From Mycobacterium sp. ACS4331 (GTDB taxonomy: Bacteria; Actinomycetota; Actinomycetes; Mycobacteriales; Mycobacteriaceae), in the NCBI RefSeq assembly GCF_001667265.1, contig NZ_LZHW01000031.1:62001-126000 (forward strand): DNA of 64,000 nucleotides. Direction: 5' to 3'. The notes below the pieces were generated by a model. It ran no database searches and had not been told where the DNA came from. It saw only the letters and a list, made by a program, of their open reading frames with translations. This document shows, piece by piece, positions 1 through 10,000 of this stretch. The position numbers and the translations under genes are program-made. Each line of letters opens with the position of its first letter. The stretch's first letter is position 1.

Positions 1-89
1 CTGTCGGTGGACTCCTTGGCCGTGCAGGCGGTCAGGGAGAGCCCGGCAAGGATCGCGGTGGCGGCGGCCGCGGCGGCCTTGGCGGTCAT
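1..89 (-). CDS. N-terminus of a lipoprotein, probably EfeO (iron uptake), cut by window edge
   Basis: Only the first 29 codons are in the window. The ATG at 89 opens an Ala-rich signal peptide ending in a lipobox (LTAC), so the product should be a lipid-anchored exported protein. It starts 14 bp after the stop of the FTR1 permease gene and on the same strand. In efeUOB operons the gene after efeU encodes EfeO, the periplasmic/imelysin-type partner, so that is the likely identity. The mature domain is outside the window, so the call rests on context and the lipobox alone. Confidence 0.6.
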   Translation of the reverse strand, partial: MTAKAAAAAATAILAGLSLTACTAKESTD

Positions 90-103
90 CGGGGAGACAA
101 CGT

Positions 104-1024
104 TCACTTGGTTGACCTTTCAGGTTCGGTGCTGGGTTTCGGGTCCGGAGTCGGATCAGGTCTGGCGGCACTGCTCTGCGGACGCAGGAACAGTGCGAGC
201 ACGACGACGATGTAGGTCAGCCAGCACACCAGCTGAAGCACCGTGGGCGTGGGGGAGATGTTGAAGATCCCCTGGATGGCCTCGCCGTACCAGGATGACC
301 AGTTGAACCAGGACGTGATGTCGAACGCCCGGCTGGCCAGGCCGGGCAGCCAGCCGACCGTCTGCAGGGCGCCGACGCCGTAGGACAGGATGCCCGCGGC
401 CACCAGGATCAGGAACACGCCCGTGTATGTGAAGAACTTCCCGAGGTCCAGGCGGACGGCACCCCGGTACATGCCGTAGGCGATCGCCGCGGCGACGAGC
501 ACGCCCACGATCAGCCCGACCAGCGGCCACAGCGTCTCAGCCTCGGCGTAGCCGACCATGAACAGCGCGGTCTCCACCCCCTCGCGGCCCACCGCCAGGA
601 AGGACAGCGTGGCCACGGCCAGCGCGCCGGTCTCCAGTGCCTGCGTCATCTCGGATTTCAGCTGCCCCGACATGCCGGCCGCGGCCTTCTTCATCCACAG
701 GACCATGGTCGTGACGATGACGACGGCGATGAGGGACGCCACACCGGCGATGGCCTCGGCCGCCAGGCCGGTGACGGTGTTCTCGCCGAACTGGATGACG
801 AGGAACACGGCAATCGTCATCGTGATTGCTGCGCCCACGCCGAGCCACACCCATTTGAGCGCGTCGCGGCGGTCCGATTTCACCAGGAAGGCCACCAGGA
901 TCATGACCACTATCGAGGCTTCCAAGCCTTCGCGAAGGCCTATCAGGCCACTGCCGAAGACCTGAGTCGAGATGCTCGGACCCGCCATCAGCGCTGTGAC
1001 CGGCAGATCCCCGAGGGAAGTCAT
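104..1024 (-). CDS. efeU: EfeU, FTR1-family iron permease
   Basis: 306-residue polytopic membrane protein of the FTR1/EfeU family, which imports iron across the cytoplasmic membrane with EfeO and EfeB. The two diagnostic REGLE-type motifs are visible: REGLEAS near residue 31 and GREGVET near residue 146, both within predicted membrane helices; their glutamates bind iron in the family. About seven hydrophobic helices can be counted. The ATG at 1024 has an AAGGGA ribosome site about 9 nt upstream. It is followed by the EfeO-like lipoprotein and preceded by an IdeR-like iron box at 1076-1094, so iron-repressed expression is likely. Confidence 0.92.
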   Translation of the reverse strand: MTSLGDLPVTALMAGPSISTQVFGSGLIGLREGLEASIVVMILVAFLVKSDRRDALKWVWLGVGAAITMTIAVFLVIQFGENTVTGLAAEAIAGVASLIAVVIVTTMVLWMKKAAAGMSGQLKSEMTQALETGALAVATLSFLAVGREGVETALFMVGYAEAETLWPLVGLIVGVLVAAAIAYGMYRGAVRLDLGKFFTYTGVFLILVAAGILSYGVGALQTVGWLPGLASRAFDITSWFNWSSWYGEAIQGIFNISPTPTVLQLVCWLTYIVVVLALFLRPQSSAARPDPTPDPKPSTEPERSTK

Positions 1025-1075
1025 ATCGTCGTCCCTTGACGTGAGTTTTTTTCACCCAGCTTTGGCTTGCCATAG

Positions 1076-1094
1076 CTAGGTGTGGCTCACCTTA
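1076..1094 (-). promoter_or_regulatory. IdeR-type iron box upstream of efeU
   Basis: The 19-bp sequence CTAGGTGTGGCTCACCTTA matches the mycobacterial IdeR consensus TTAGGTTAGGCTAACCTAA at 14 of 19 positions and keeps the dyad. It lies 52 bp upstream of the efeU ATG, where a repressor would cover the promoter. Iron-dependent repression of the efe operon is the natural inference. Binding by another Fur/DtxR-type protein is not excluded. Confidence 0.65.
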
Positions 1095-1203
1095 GCAGCG
1101 GCCCAACAGGCAGAGTACAACTTCATGCCACGCCTCCCGAAGAGACGAACTGCTCCGCCGTCGTGGGACGATGGTCCTGATCTACAACGGGGTGAGGGAG
1201 GCC

Positions 1204-1932
1204 GTGTCGGTGCGTTGGCTGCAGACTGCCGCCGTTGTGGCCGCGACAGCCCTGCTGCTGGCCGCAAGCTGCTCCTGGCAGGTCGGCACCCCCATTCCGG
1301 AGGGCGTTCCGCCCCCCACGGGTGACCCGGTGCCCGCGGTCGACATCGAGGCGAAGGGCCGTCCCGCAGACCAACTTCACGACTGGGCTGCCGCGCGGGC
1401 GCCATCGCTGGAGATGCCGGTGACCGCGCTGGAGGCCTACGCCTACGCGGCCCGCGTGGCGGAGGTGGTGAACCCCAAGTGTCAGCTCGCATGGCCCACC
1501 CTGGCCGGCATCGGCATGGTGGAGAGCCATCACGGAACTTACCGCGGGTCGGTCGTGAAGCCCAATGGCGATGTCCGCCCGCCGATTCGGGGTGTCCGAC
1601 TCGACGGCACCGCCGGCAACATGAAGATTCCGGACACCGATGCCGGTGAACTCGACGGCGATGACCACCTGGACCGCGCGATGGGGCCCATGCAGTTCAT
1701 TCCCGAGACCTGGAAGCTCTACGGCGTCGACGCCAACAATGACGGCGAGATCAGCCCCGACAACATCGACGACGCGGCACTGTCCGCCGCGGGGTACCTG
1801 TGCTCGCGCGGCAAGGACCTGTCCACGCCGAAGGGGTGGATGGCGGCGCTGCGGGCCTACAACTATTCCGATCAGTACGCCCGCATGGTCCGTGATTGGG
1901 CCACTGCCTACGCCACCGGGCATTCGCTGTAG
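1204..1932 (+). CDS. lpqU: LpqU-like lytic murein transglycosylase lipoprotein
   Basis: Exported lytic transglycosylase-like protein acting on peptidoglycan. The GTG at 1204 is chosen over the upstream ATG at 1171 because GAGGGAGG sits just before it and the product then begins with a clean signal peptide ending in LAASC, a plausible lipobox. The lysozyme-like core shows the catalytic Glu in GMVESHHG (near residue 101) and the family motif GPMQFIPETW (near 159). A calcium-loop-like stretch, DANNDGEISPDN, follows. The place directly before eno matches Rv1022 (lpqU) in M. tuberculosis. Length 242 aa is normal for the family. Confidence 0.85.
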   Translation: MSVRWLQTAAVVAATALLLAASCSWQVGTPIPEGVPPPTGDPVPAVDIEAKGRPADQLHDWAAARAPSLEMPVTALEAYAYAARVAEVVNPKCQLAWPTLAGIGMVESHHGTYRGSVVKPNGDVRPPIRGVRLDGTAGNMKIPDTDAGELDGDDHLDRAMGPMQFIPETWKLYGVDANNDGEISPDNIDDAALSAAGYLCSRGKDLSTPKGWMAALRAYNYSDQYARMVRDWATAYATGHSL

Positions 1933-2064
1933 ATGCCTCCGCTTGTCATCGAATTGTCCGTAATGGTCGCGCAAACGCTGTTTTCACCGCCAATCAAGAC
2001 ATCTCGGCGGGCCAGGCCTCGAATACAAGCCAACCCGTGCGGCGCGGCATTGCACTGCACGTTC

Positions 2065-2070
2065 TAGGCT
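2065..2070 (+). promoter_or_regulatory. Possible -10 element for eno
   Basis: TAGGCT fits the mycobacterial TAnnnT -10 pattern and lies 38 bp before the eno start in the 176-bp gap after lpqU. No convincing -35 can be seen at the right spacing, so this is only a candidate. Confidence 0.3.
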
Positions 2071-2075
2071 GTTGA

Positions 2076-3392
<1,317 letters not shown>

Positions 3393-3411
3393 GCGGTAGC
3401 GTGGGCAATTG

Positions 3412-4134
3412 ATGTCCGACGCGAAGCGGCCCGATCCGAAACGACGGTCACCGACCTCACGGCCCGGTGCCGGGGGACGGGCCGGAGCGTCGGGTCGCGG
3501 CACTGCGCGTAAGAAGCCCGCCGCGACGTCGCCGACGTCGGCGCGCAGGGAACCCCGCAAAGAACCCCGTAAGGACACAGGTGAGCCCGACGCCAACACT
3601 GAGGCACTCGAGCCGATCCGGCAGTCGATCGCCGAATCGGCCGAACTGTCCTCCGAGCAGCGGTTGGGGTTCACCGCGCGGCGCGCGGCGATCCTGGCGG
3701 CGGTGGTCTGCGTGCTGACGCTGACCATCGCCGGTCCGGTCCGCACCTACTTCGCGCAGCGCACCGAGATGCAGCAGATGGCGGCCAGCCGGCAGGCGCT
3801 CGAGGCGCAGATCGCGGAGCTGCAGGCGCAGAAGGACAAGCTGGCAGACCCGAAGTACATCGCGGCGCAGGCCAGGGAACGGTTGGGCTTCGTGATGCCC
3901 GGCGACATTCCGTATCAGGTGCAGCTGCCGCCCGGTGCGGTGGTGACCGACGGCCCCGAACAGGCGCCGGAGGCTGTCGCCAACACCGACCCGTGGTACA
4001 CGTCGCTGTGGAAGACCATCGCCGACACCCCGCACGGCGCCCCGCCGCCACCGATTCCACCGCCGCCTCCCGCGGTCGTCCCGGGCGAGGTTCCGCCACC
4101 GCCCCCGGCAGATCCGAGCACCCCAGGTGGTTGA
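3412..4134 (+). CDS. FtsB/DivIC-like septum formation protein
   Basis: Bitopic divisome protein of the DivIC/FtsB family (Rv1024 equivalent). Order: basic, disordered cytoplasmic N-terminus of about 85 residues; one membrane helix (about 90-112); a coiled coil of the form EMQQMAASRQALEAQIAELQ; the conserved ARERLGFVMPGDIPY segment; and a proline-rich tail. In the family the coiled coil pairs with FtsL/FtsQ at the division site. The ATG at 3412 is preferred to the adjacent in-frame TTG at 3409. It ends overlapping the next gene by 8 bp, which suggests translational coupling. Confidence 0.87.
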   Translation: MSDAKRPDPKRRSPTSRPGAGGRAGASGRGTARKKPAATSPTSARREPRKEPRKDTGEPDANTEALEPIRQSIAESAELSSEQRLGFTARRAAILAAVVCVLTLTIAGPVRTYFAQRTEMQQMAASRQALEAQIAELQAQKDKLADPKYIAAQARERLGFVMPGDIPYQVQLPPGAVVTDGPEQAPEAVANTDPWYTSLWKTIADTPHGAPPPPIPPPPPAVVPGEVPPPPPADPSTPGG

Positions 4135-4618
4135 TCCCGACGACTTGGCGGCGGTCGAAGCTCAACTCGGGCGCACCCCGCGCGGTGTGCTGGAGATCGC
4201 CTACCGCTGCCCCAACGGTGAACCCGCCGTGGTCAAGACCGCGCCGAAACTCCCTGACGGAACACCGTTTCCGACGCTGTACTACCTGACACACCCCGCG
4301 CTGACCGCGGCCGCGAGCCGGCTGGAGTCCTCGGGGCTGATGAAGGACATGACCGACCGCCTGGAGCAGGACCCGGAGCTGGCGGCGTCCTACCGGCGGG
4401 CTCATGAGAGTTATCTGGCCGAACGCGACGCCATCGAACCCCTGGGCACGACGTTCACCGGCGGCGGCATGCCTGACCGGGTGAAGTGCCTGCACGTGGT
4501 GATCGCGCATTCGCTGGCCAAGGGTCCGGGGGTCAACCCGTTCGGGGATGAGGCGCTGGCGATCCTCGCGCAGGAACCGGGAATGGCGGGAATTCTGGTG
4601 AAGGAGCAGTGGGCATGA
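4127..4618 (+). CDS. DUF501 family protein
   Basis: 163-residue cytosolic protein of the DUF501 family (Rv1025 equivalent), function unknown. The central block CPNGEPAVVKTAPKLPDGTP followed by FPTLYYLTHP is the family hallmark. The GTG start lies inside the end of the ftsB-like gene (8-bp overlap), and the stop overlaps the ppx start in an ATGA, so the three genes are very likely co-translated. No membrane segment or signal peptide is seen. Confidence 0.87.
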   Translation: MVDPDDLAAVEAQLGRTPRGVLEIAYRCPNGEPAVVKTAPKLPDGTPFPTLYYLTHPALTAAASRLESSGLMKDMTDRLEQDPELAASYRRAHESYLAERDAIEPLGTTFTGGGMPDRVKCLHVVIAHSLAKGPGVNPFGDEALAILAQEPGMAGILVKEQWA

Positions 4619-5562
4619 CCCGGTTGGCGGGGATCGACTGTGGCACGAATTCGATCCGACTGCTGATCTCGGACGTGGCCGCCGACGGCAGCATGACCGA
4701 CGTGCACCGCGAGATGCGGATCGTGCGGTTGGGCCAGGGTGTCGACGCGACGGGGAAGTTCGACCCCGACGCGATCGAGCGGACCCGCGTCGCCCTGGTC
4801 GATTACGCGGAGTTGTTGTGCGCCAACGATGTCAGTGGCGTGCGGATGGTGGCGACGTCGGCGACCCGAGATGCGGCCAACCGGGACGACTTCTTCGCGA
4901 TGACCTCCGACGTTCTCGGCGCGGTGCTGCCCGGCGCGATCGCCGAGGTGATCACGGGCACCGAGGAGGCCGAGCTGTCCTTCCTGGGTGCGGTGGCTGA
5001 ATTGGACGATACCGCAGGGCCTTTCGTCGTCGTGGACCTCGGCGGTGGCTCGACCGAGGTGGTGCTGGGATCGGACCGTGTGCAGGCGTCGTTCTCGGCG
5101 GACATCGGGTGCGTGCGGCTCACCGAGCGCTGTCTGCACAGTGACCCGCCGACCCAGGCGGAGGTGGCGGCCGCACGTGATGTGGTGCGGGAGCGCCTGT
5201 CTGAGGCGTTGGACGCGGTGCCGGTGCAGCACGCCAAGACCTGGGTGGGGGTCGCGGGCACCTTCACCACGATCGCGGCCCTGGCCCGGCGGATGACGAC
5301 GTACGACTCCGACGCCATCCATCTGTCGAAGGTCGGCTTCGGTGACCTCCTGCCGGTCTGCGACGAGCTGATCGCGATGACCCGCAAACAGCGTGCGGCA
5401 CTGGGCCCGATGCACGAGGGACGGGTCGACGTCATCGGCGGCGGTGCGATCGTCGTCGAGGAGTTGGCACGTGAACTCGGAGAACGGGCCGGCATCAGTT
5501 CGCTCACCGTCAGTGAACACGACATCCTGGACGGAATCGTGCTCTCAATCCTGCCTGGGTGA
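4615..5562 (+). CDS. ppx: Exopolyphosphatase / guanosine pentaphosphatase (Ppx/GppA family)
   Basis: ASKHA-fold phosphatase that hydrolyses polyphosphate and/or pppGpp. It has the phosphate-1 loop DCGTNSIRLL at the N-terminus, the VDLGGGSTE phosphate-2 loop near residue 140 and a C-terminal VIGGGAIVVEE loop. At 315 residues it is the short form without the HD extension, as in Rv1026. The ATG at 4615 is chosen because AAGGAG sits 8 nt upstream and the start overlaps the DUF501 stop; a GTG at 4609 also exists. The next gene begins within its stop codon. Confidence 0.9.
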   Translation: MTRLAGIDCGTNSIRLLISDVAADGSMTDVHREMRIVRLGQGVDATGKFDPDAIERTRVALVDYAELLCANDVSGVRMVATSATRDAANRDDFFAMTSDVLGAVLPGAIAEVITGTEEAELSFLGAVAELDDTAGPFVVVDLGGGSTEVVLGSDRVQASFSADIGCVRLTERCLHSDPPTQAEVAAARDVVRERLSEALDAVPVQHAKTWVGVAGTFTTIAALARRMTTYDSDAIHLSKVGFGDLLPVCDELIAMTRKQRAALGPMHEGRVDVIGGGAIVVEELARELGERAGISSLTVSEHDILDGIVLSILPG

Positions 5563-6083
5563 TGCGCCGACTGGCGGCCCTGCTGCTGGCCATCGTCGTG
5601 GTGGTCGGCCTGGCGGGGTACCCGGTGTTCGTCGCCCCGCGGGTGGACGACCCGCGCGTGGCCGACGCGATTCTGGTGGTCGGCGGCGACGGTCCGGCGG
5701 CCCGGGTGCGGCACGGTCTGGATCTGGCCCGCCAGGGCTGGGCGCCGCACGTCGTCCTGTCCAATCCGGGTGGCCAGGTCGGACAGCTGTGCAATCTGGA
5801 TGATCCGGCGTTCACCGTGGAGTGCTTCGATCCAGATCCCCGCAGCACCCTGGGCGAAGCCCGAGAGCTCGGCCGGCTTGCGGCCGAGAGGAGTTGGCGC
5901 ACAGTCATTGTGGTCACCTACCCGCCGCACATCTCGCGGGCGCGCTACATCATGGGCAGGTGTTTTGACGGTGAGGTGATCATGTCCGCCGCGCCCCTGG
6001 ACCTCTCGATTCCGTACTGGGTGTGGATGTATCTCTATCAGAGCGCGGGTTATGCGAAGGCGTGGCTGCACCGCGGGTGTTAG
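5562..6083 (+). CDS. DUF218 (SanA/YdcF/ElyC-type) membrane-anchored protein
   Basis: 173-residue protein with one N-terminal membrane anchor (residues 2-22) and a DUF218 domain. Visible landmarks are ADAILVVGGDGPAARVRHGL, the VVLSNPGG turn, and the CFDPDPRSTLGEARELGRLA segment that holds the family's conserved Asp/Ser/Thr. DUF218 proteins are linked to envelope or exopolysaccharide maintenance, but the reaction is unknown. The ATG overlaps the ppx stop, so it belongs to the same transcript. It converges with the DeoR regulator 21 bp away. Confidence 0.75.
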   Translation: MRRLAALLLAIVVVVGLAGYPVFVAPRVDDPRVADAILVVGGDGPAARVRHGLDLARQGWAPHVVLSNPGGQVGQLCNLDDPAFTVECFDPDPRSTLGEARELGRLAAERSWRTVIVVTYPPHISRARYIMGRCFDGEVIMSAAPLDLSIPYWVWMYLYQSAGYAKAWLHRGC

Positions 6084-6104
6084 CCGTCGACGGTGCACTG
6101 CGGG

Positions 6105-6899
6105 TTAAGACTGTGCCGCTGGCGGTTTCGCGATGATCACCTCGACCCGGTGGTCTCTCAGGCGTTCGGCCCACTGTTCGTCGCACTCGTTGGTGACCAG
6201 AACGTCGACGTCGGCCCACCCCAATGTCCCGGCGATGGCCGGCTGGCCGATCTTCGAACTGTCGGCCAGCACCACCACCCGTCCGGCCTGCCGGGCCATC
6301 GTCGCGGCGATCTCGGCGTCGGCCAGGGTGTTGAACCGCACCCCGAGATCGAGGTCGGCGCCGTCGCAGCTGATGAACGTGATGTCCACGCTGAGTTGGG
6401 ATATCGCGGCGGTGGCCAGCGGTCCGCTGGTGCCGAACGAGGACCCGCGAAGCGCACCGCCGATCACGTTCACCTCGAACGACGGGACGCTGGCCAACCG
6501 TTCGCCGATGTTCAACCCGGTGGTGGCGATCCACAGCGCCTGCGCTCGCGAGCACAGTTCCTCGGCCAGCGCGAGTGTGGTGCTGCCGTCATTGAGCAGC
6601 AGCGACGTGCGGTTCATGACGAGGTCGGCGGCCGCGAGCGCGATGGCGCCCTTCTCCCGGGCGTTGCGTCGGCGGCGCAGGTCGAAGGCCTCGTCGAGCG
6701 TGCTCGACACCGCCGCGGGGGAGGCACCGCCGCGCACCCGCTTCAGCAGGCCCTGCCGTTCCAGCGCCGACAGGTCACGGCGAATGGTCGGCGGACTGGC
6801 GCCGGTGACGCGCTGCATCTCCTCCAACGAGGCGAACTGCTGCCGTGAGACCAGTCCGAGCAGCAGGGCGTGGCGCTCCTCGGCATGTCTCTCCGGCAT
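6105..6899 (-). CDS. DeoR/GlpR-family transcriptional regulator
   Basis: 264-residue regulator. The N-terminal winged helix spans about residues 5-60, with the recognition segment GASPPTIRRDLSALERQGLL. A DeoRC sugar-phosphate-sensing domain follows, with the NDGSTTLALAEEL, GAL and FISCDGADLDLG motifs. Members of the family usually repress a neighbouring sugar or polyol operon and are released by a phosphorylated sugar. It is transcribed away from the FGGY kinase at 7002, so control of that operon is likely. The ATG at 6899 was chosen because the family homology begins there; the open frame extends further upstream without coding character. Confidence 0.87.
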   Translation of the reverse strand: MPERHAEERHALLLGLVSRQQFASLEEMQRVTGASPPTIRRDLSALERQGLLKRVRGGASPAAVSSTLDEAFDLRRRRNAREKGAIALAAADLVMNRTSLLLNDGSTTLALAEELCSRAQALWIATTGLNIGERLASVPSFEVNVIGGALRGSSFGTSGPLATAAISQLSVDITFISCDGADLDLGVRFNTLADAEIAATMARQAGRVVVLADSSKIGQPAIAGTLGWADVDVLVTNECDEQWAERLRDHRVEVIIAKPPAAQS

Positions 6900-6916
6900 G
6901 GGTCCACATCCTAGTA

Positions 6917-6934
6917 AACGATCAACAACGATCA
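6917..6934. promoter_or_regulatory. Candidate DeoR-type operator: tandem AACGATCA
   Basis: AACGATCA occurs twice with starts exactly 10 bp apart (6917 and 6927) in the 102-bp divergent promoter region between the DeoR-type regulator and the FGGY kinase. One-turn direct repeats suit a multimeric DeoR protein. The link to this regulator is inferred from position only. Confidence 0.45.
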
Positions 6935-7001
6935 CTCTGTTGCTTGAGATGAGCGGTTGTGATTCCATCATCCACGTCGTTGTCTCGTCTGGAGGTGAGA
7001 A

Positions 7002-8546
7002 TTGACCACACCGTCCGTCCGGGTGTGGGCGGGTGTCGACCAGGGCACCACGAGCACCCGCACCAACCTGTACGACGACGACGGCCGCTGCGTCGCGACG
7101 TCCACCCGGCCCTCGGTGACGGCGCACCCGAATCCGGGCTGGGATGAGCAGGACGGCGATGCCCTGGTGACCGCCATCGAGGAGACCGTGCGCGAAGCCG
7201 TCGCGTCGGTTCCCGGCGCCGAACTGGCCGGGATCGGTCTGGCGAACCAGGGTGAGTCGATCATCGCGTTCAACCGGCACACCGGGGAGCCGTTGTCCAA
7301 GGTGATCCTGTGGTCCGACCGTCGCGCGGCCACGGTCGTGGACCGCATCGCCGCCACCCCTGCGGCCGCCGAGATCGAGCAGATCACCGGTCTGCGTCTC
7401 GACCCCTACTATTCGGCCGCCCGGATCGCGTGGATGCTGCTCAACCTGCCCGAGGTCGCGGCCGCCGCCGCCGACGGGACATTGGCGATCAGCACGCTGG
7501 ACGCCTTCTACATTCACCGGTTGGCCCACGGCGCCTACGTCACCGACCCGTCCACCGGAAGTCGCACCCAGTTGATGTCGCTCGACGACCTTCAGTTCGA
7601 CGCGCAGGTCGCCGCGGCGTTCGGCATCGACATGGGACTGCTGCCCACCATGGTCGACACCGTCTTCACCGAACCGCTGCCGACCACCTTGGGCGCGCCG
7701 CTGTACGCAAGCGCGGTCGACCAGTTGGCCGCACTGGCCGCTCTCGGTGCGGTCTCACCGGGTGACACAAAGATGACCTATGGCACAGGCTGTTTCATCG
7801 ACAGCAATGTCGGCCCCGCTCCCCGGCGGCCCGGTCATGGACTGATGCCCACCTATGGCTGGACGGTGCCCGGTGAACCCAGGGCGTGGGCGATCGAGGG
7901 CGGGGTCTTCAGCGCCGCCACGGCCGTCGACTGGTTGGTGCGCCTCGGTCTCGCCGACAATGCCCCTCACGTCGCGGAGCTGGCGGCGTCGTCGGCCGCG
8001 GCGACGAATTCCGTTCTGCGCATGCAGCATCCGCTCTTCCTGCCCAGCTTCACCGGGGTGGGCGCGCCGTGGTGGCGCGCCGACGCGGCCGGCGTGTTGA
8101 GCGGCCTGCGGGCGTCCACCGACCGAAACGACATCGCATATGCCGTGCTCGACGGCATCGCGCACCGCGTCACCGACGTGATCGACTCCGTGGACGCCGA
8201 ACTCGGGGCGCCGGCGGCGTTGCGCGCCGACGGCGGCCTGAGCAGAAACCGGGTTCTCATGCAGCGTCAGGCCGATCTGTGCGGACGTCCGGTCGCCATC
8301 GCCGATCACCACGACAACACGGCCGCCGGCGCGGCAGGACTGGCCGCCATCGGCGCGGGCGAACTGGACCTGGCCGGAATGGCCGCACGGGCGAAGTTCA
8401 CCCACACCGTCGAGCCGACGCTGCCGGAGTCACAGCGTGCTCTCGAGCGGGAGCGCTGGCGTGAATTCGTGGAATCCACCATCAGCCTGGAGCCGTCGGC
8501 GTTGATCGATGCCGCGCACCGGCGAACCGACGAACGGACGCGATGA
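7002..8546 (+). CDS. FGGY-family carbohydrate kinase, glycerol-kinase-like
   Basis: 514-residue ATP-dependent kinase of sugars or polyols. The N-terminal phosphate loop reads GVDQGTTSTRTNLY; the middle contains MTYGTGCFIDSN and the C-terminal nucleotide-binding part LRADGGLSRNRVLMQRQAD. The overall form is closest to glycerol kinase, but substrate residues cannot be judged by eye. The start is an unusual TTG at 7002, set by GGAGGTGAG directly upstream. It overlaps the FAD oxidoreductase gene by 4 bp (ATGA) and is divergent from a DeoR-type regulator, which fits a polyol-catabolic operon. Confidence 0.85.
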   Translation: MTTPSVRVWAGVDQGTTSTRTNLYDDDGRCVATSTRPSVTAHPNPGWDEQDGDALVTAIEETVREAVASVPGAELAGIGLANQGESIIAFNRHTGEPLSKVILWSDRRAATVVDRIAATPAAAEIEQITGLRLDPYYSAARIAWMLLNLPEVAAAAADGTLAISTLDAFYIHRLAHGAYVTDPSTGSRTQLMSLDDLQFDAQVAAAFGIDMGLLPTMVDTVFTEPLPTTLGAPLYASAVDQLAALAALGAVSPGDTKMTYGTGCFIDSNVGPAPRRPGHGLMPTYGWTVPGEPRAWAIEGGVFSAATAVDWLVRLGLADNAPHVAELAASSAAATNSVLRMQHPLFLPSFTGVGAPWWRADAAGVLSGLRASTDRNDIAYAVLDGIAHRVTDVIDSVDAELGAPAALRADGGLSRNRVLMQRQADLCGRPVAIADHHDNTAAGAAGLAAIGAGELDLAGMAARAKFTHTVEPTLPESQRALERERWREFVESTISLEPSALIDAAHRRTDERTR

Positions 8547-10000
8547 GTTCTCGAAGCTACGACATCGCCGTGATCGGCGGCGGAGTCATCGGTGCGGCGA
8601 TCGCCGCGCACCTGTCCCGCCGCACCGTGCGGGTGGTCTGGTTCGAGGCCGCCCACGATGTCGCCGAAGGTGCCAGCAAGGCGAACTCGGCGATCGCCTG
8701 CACCGGGTTCGACATGGCGCCGGGAAGCCTGGAATCCGACCTGGTCCGGCAGGCCAACCCACAGTGGGAGAGCCTCTGCCGCGCACTGGATGTGCCGTTC
8801 CGGCGGATCGGGGCGCTGTCGTTGGCCTTCGACGACGGCGACTCGGAATCGCTGCGCAATCTGCTCAACCAGGCCTCCGCATCGGGGATTGAGGCCGAGC
8901 TGATCTCCGGCGACGCACTGCGGCGTGAAGCCCGCAGTGCCGCTCCCACCGCGATCGAGGCCCTGCACGTCCCCGGTGAAGGAATCATCGATCCGATCAG
9001 GCTCACCGTCGGTCTGGCGAAACTTGCGGTGCTCAACGGGGTGGAACTGCGGCGCTCGACCCCGGTGACGGGCTTCCGGCACCACCCGTCCGGCGCGATC
9101 AGCCACGTCGTCACGCCCACGGGTGTCACCGCGGTGGGCGCGGTGGTCAATGCCGCCGGTGTGAACGCCGACGTCATCTCCGATGCCGCTGTCGCCGAAC
9201 CGTTCACGATGTGGCCGCGCAAGGGGCAGTTCCTGCTGCTGGACCGCGCGGTGGGCCACCTGGTGCCCAAGATCATGTGCACCGCCCCGACGCCGCACAC
9301 GCGCGGAATCTACGCCGTGCCGACGACCAATCGGACCGTCCTGGTCGGGCCCACCGCGGTCGACGGACAGGACCGCTCCGACAAATCCACCGACGGCGAC
9401 ACCCTGGACGCGGTATGGGCGCGAGCCGCGCGACTGCTCCCCAGCGGGGTGGACCGTCGCCACGTCACCAAGACGTTCTCCGGGCTGCGCCCGGCCAGTG
9501 ATCGCACCTATCGCATCGAGGTCTCCGCACAGGTGCCGAACCTGGTGCACGCGGCCGGGATTCGGTCGACCGGCGTGTCGTCGGCACCCGCGGTCGCATC
9601 CCTCGTCGCAGACCTCATCGGTGCCCAGATCATGGACCTGCCGATGAAAACCTCGGCGCGCGAGTCTATTCCGGCCATCCCGCGACTGGCTGAGATCGAC
9701 ACCGACGCCGCCGCGACCGCCTTCACCGCGAGCTCCGGGGCCAGGCCGGATCAGCAGCCGATGGTGGTGTGTGCGTGTGAGCATGTGACCGCCGCGGAGA
9801 TCGCGGCGGAATGCCGCGGACCCGTCCCGGCCACGTCGCTGGACGCGGTGCGCAAGCGCACCCGGGCGACCGCGGGCCGCTGCCAGGGCGCCTACTGCTC
9901 GGTCGGCGTCAGCTTCATCCTGTCCGCGGCCACGGGTGACCAGCCCGGGCAGGTCCGGCAGGGCGAACCCGGATCACAGTGGGAGACCCCGGCGACATGA
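8543..10000 (+). CDS. GlpA-like FAD-dependent dehydrogenase with BFD-type [2Fe-2S] tail
   Basis: 485-residue flavoprotein. The N-terminal dinucleotide fold (IAVIGGGVIGAAIAAHLSRR) and DAO-family core are followed, from about residue 410, by a bacterioferritin-associated-ferredoxin-like domain with four cysteines in the pattern CxC...CxxxxC (CACEHV and CQGAYC). The same architecture is found in anaerobic-type glycerol-3-phosphate dehydrogenase relatives. It probably oxidises the product of the upstream kinase and passes electrons to the next flavoprotein. Coupled by ATGA overlaps to both neighbours. Confidence 0.8.
   Translation: MSSRSYDIAVIGGGVIGAAIAAHLSRRTVRVVWFEAAHDVAEGASKANSAIACTGFDMAPGSLESDLVRQANPQWESLCRALDVPFRRIGALSLAFDDGDSESLRNLLNQASASGIEAELISGDALRREARSAAPTAIEALHVPGEGIIDPIRLTVGLAKLAVLNGVELRRSTPVTGFRHHPSGAISHVVTPTGVTAVGAVVNAAGVNADVISDAAVAEPFTMWPRKGQFLLLDRAVGHLVPKIMCTAPTPHTRGIYAVPTTNRTVLVGPTAVDGQDRSDKSTDGDTLDAVWARAARLLPSGVDRRHVTKTFSGLRPASDRTYRIEVSAQVPNLVHAAGIRSTGVSSAPAVASLVADLIGAQIMDLPMKTSARESIPAIPRLAEIDTDAAATAFTASSGARPDQQPMVVCACEHVTAAEIAAECRGPVPATSLDAVRKRTRATAGRCQGAYCSVGVSFILSAATGDQPGQVRQGEPGSQWETPAT

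Noticed and set aside
7310..8464. Arg-rich frames overlapping the FGGY kinase
   Set aside because: Out-of-frame shadows of the kinase gene with no starts or motifs.
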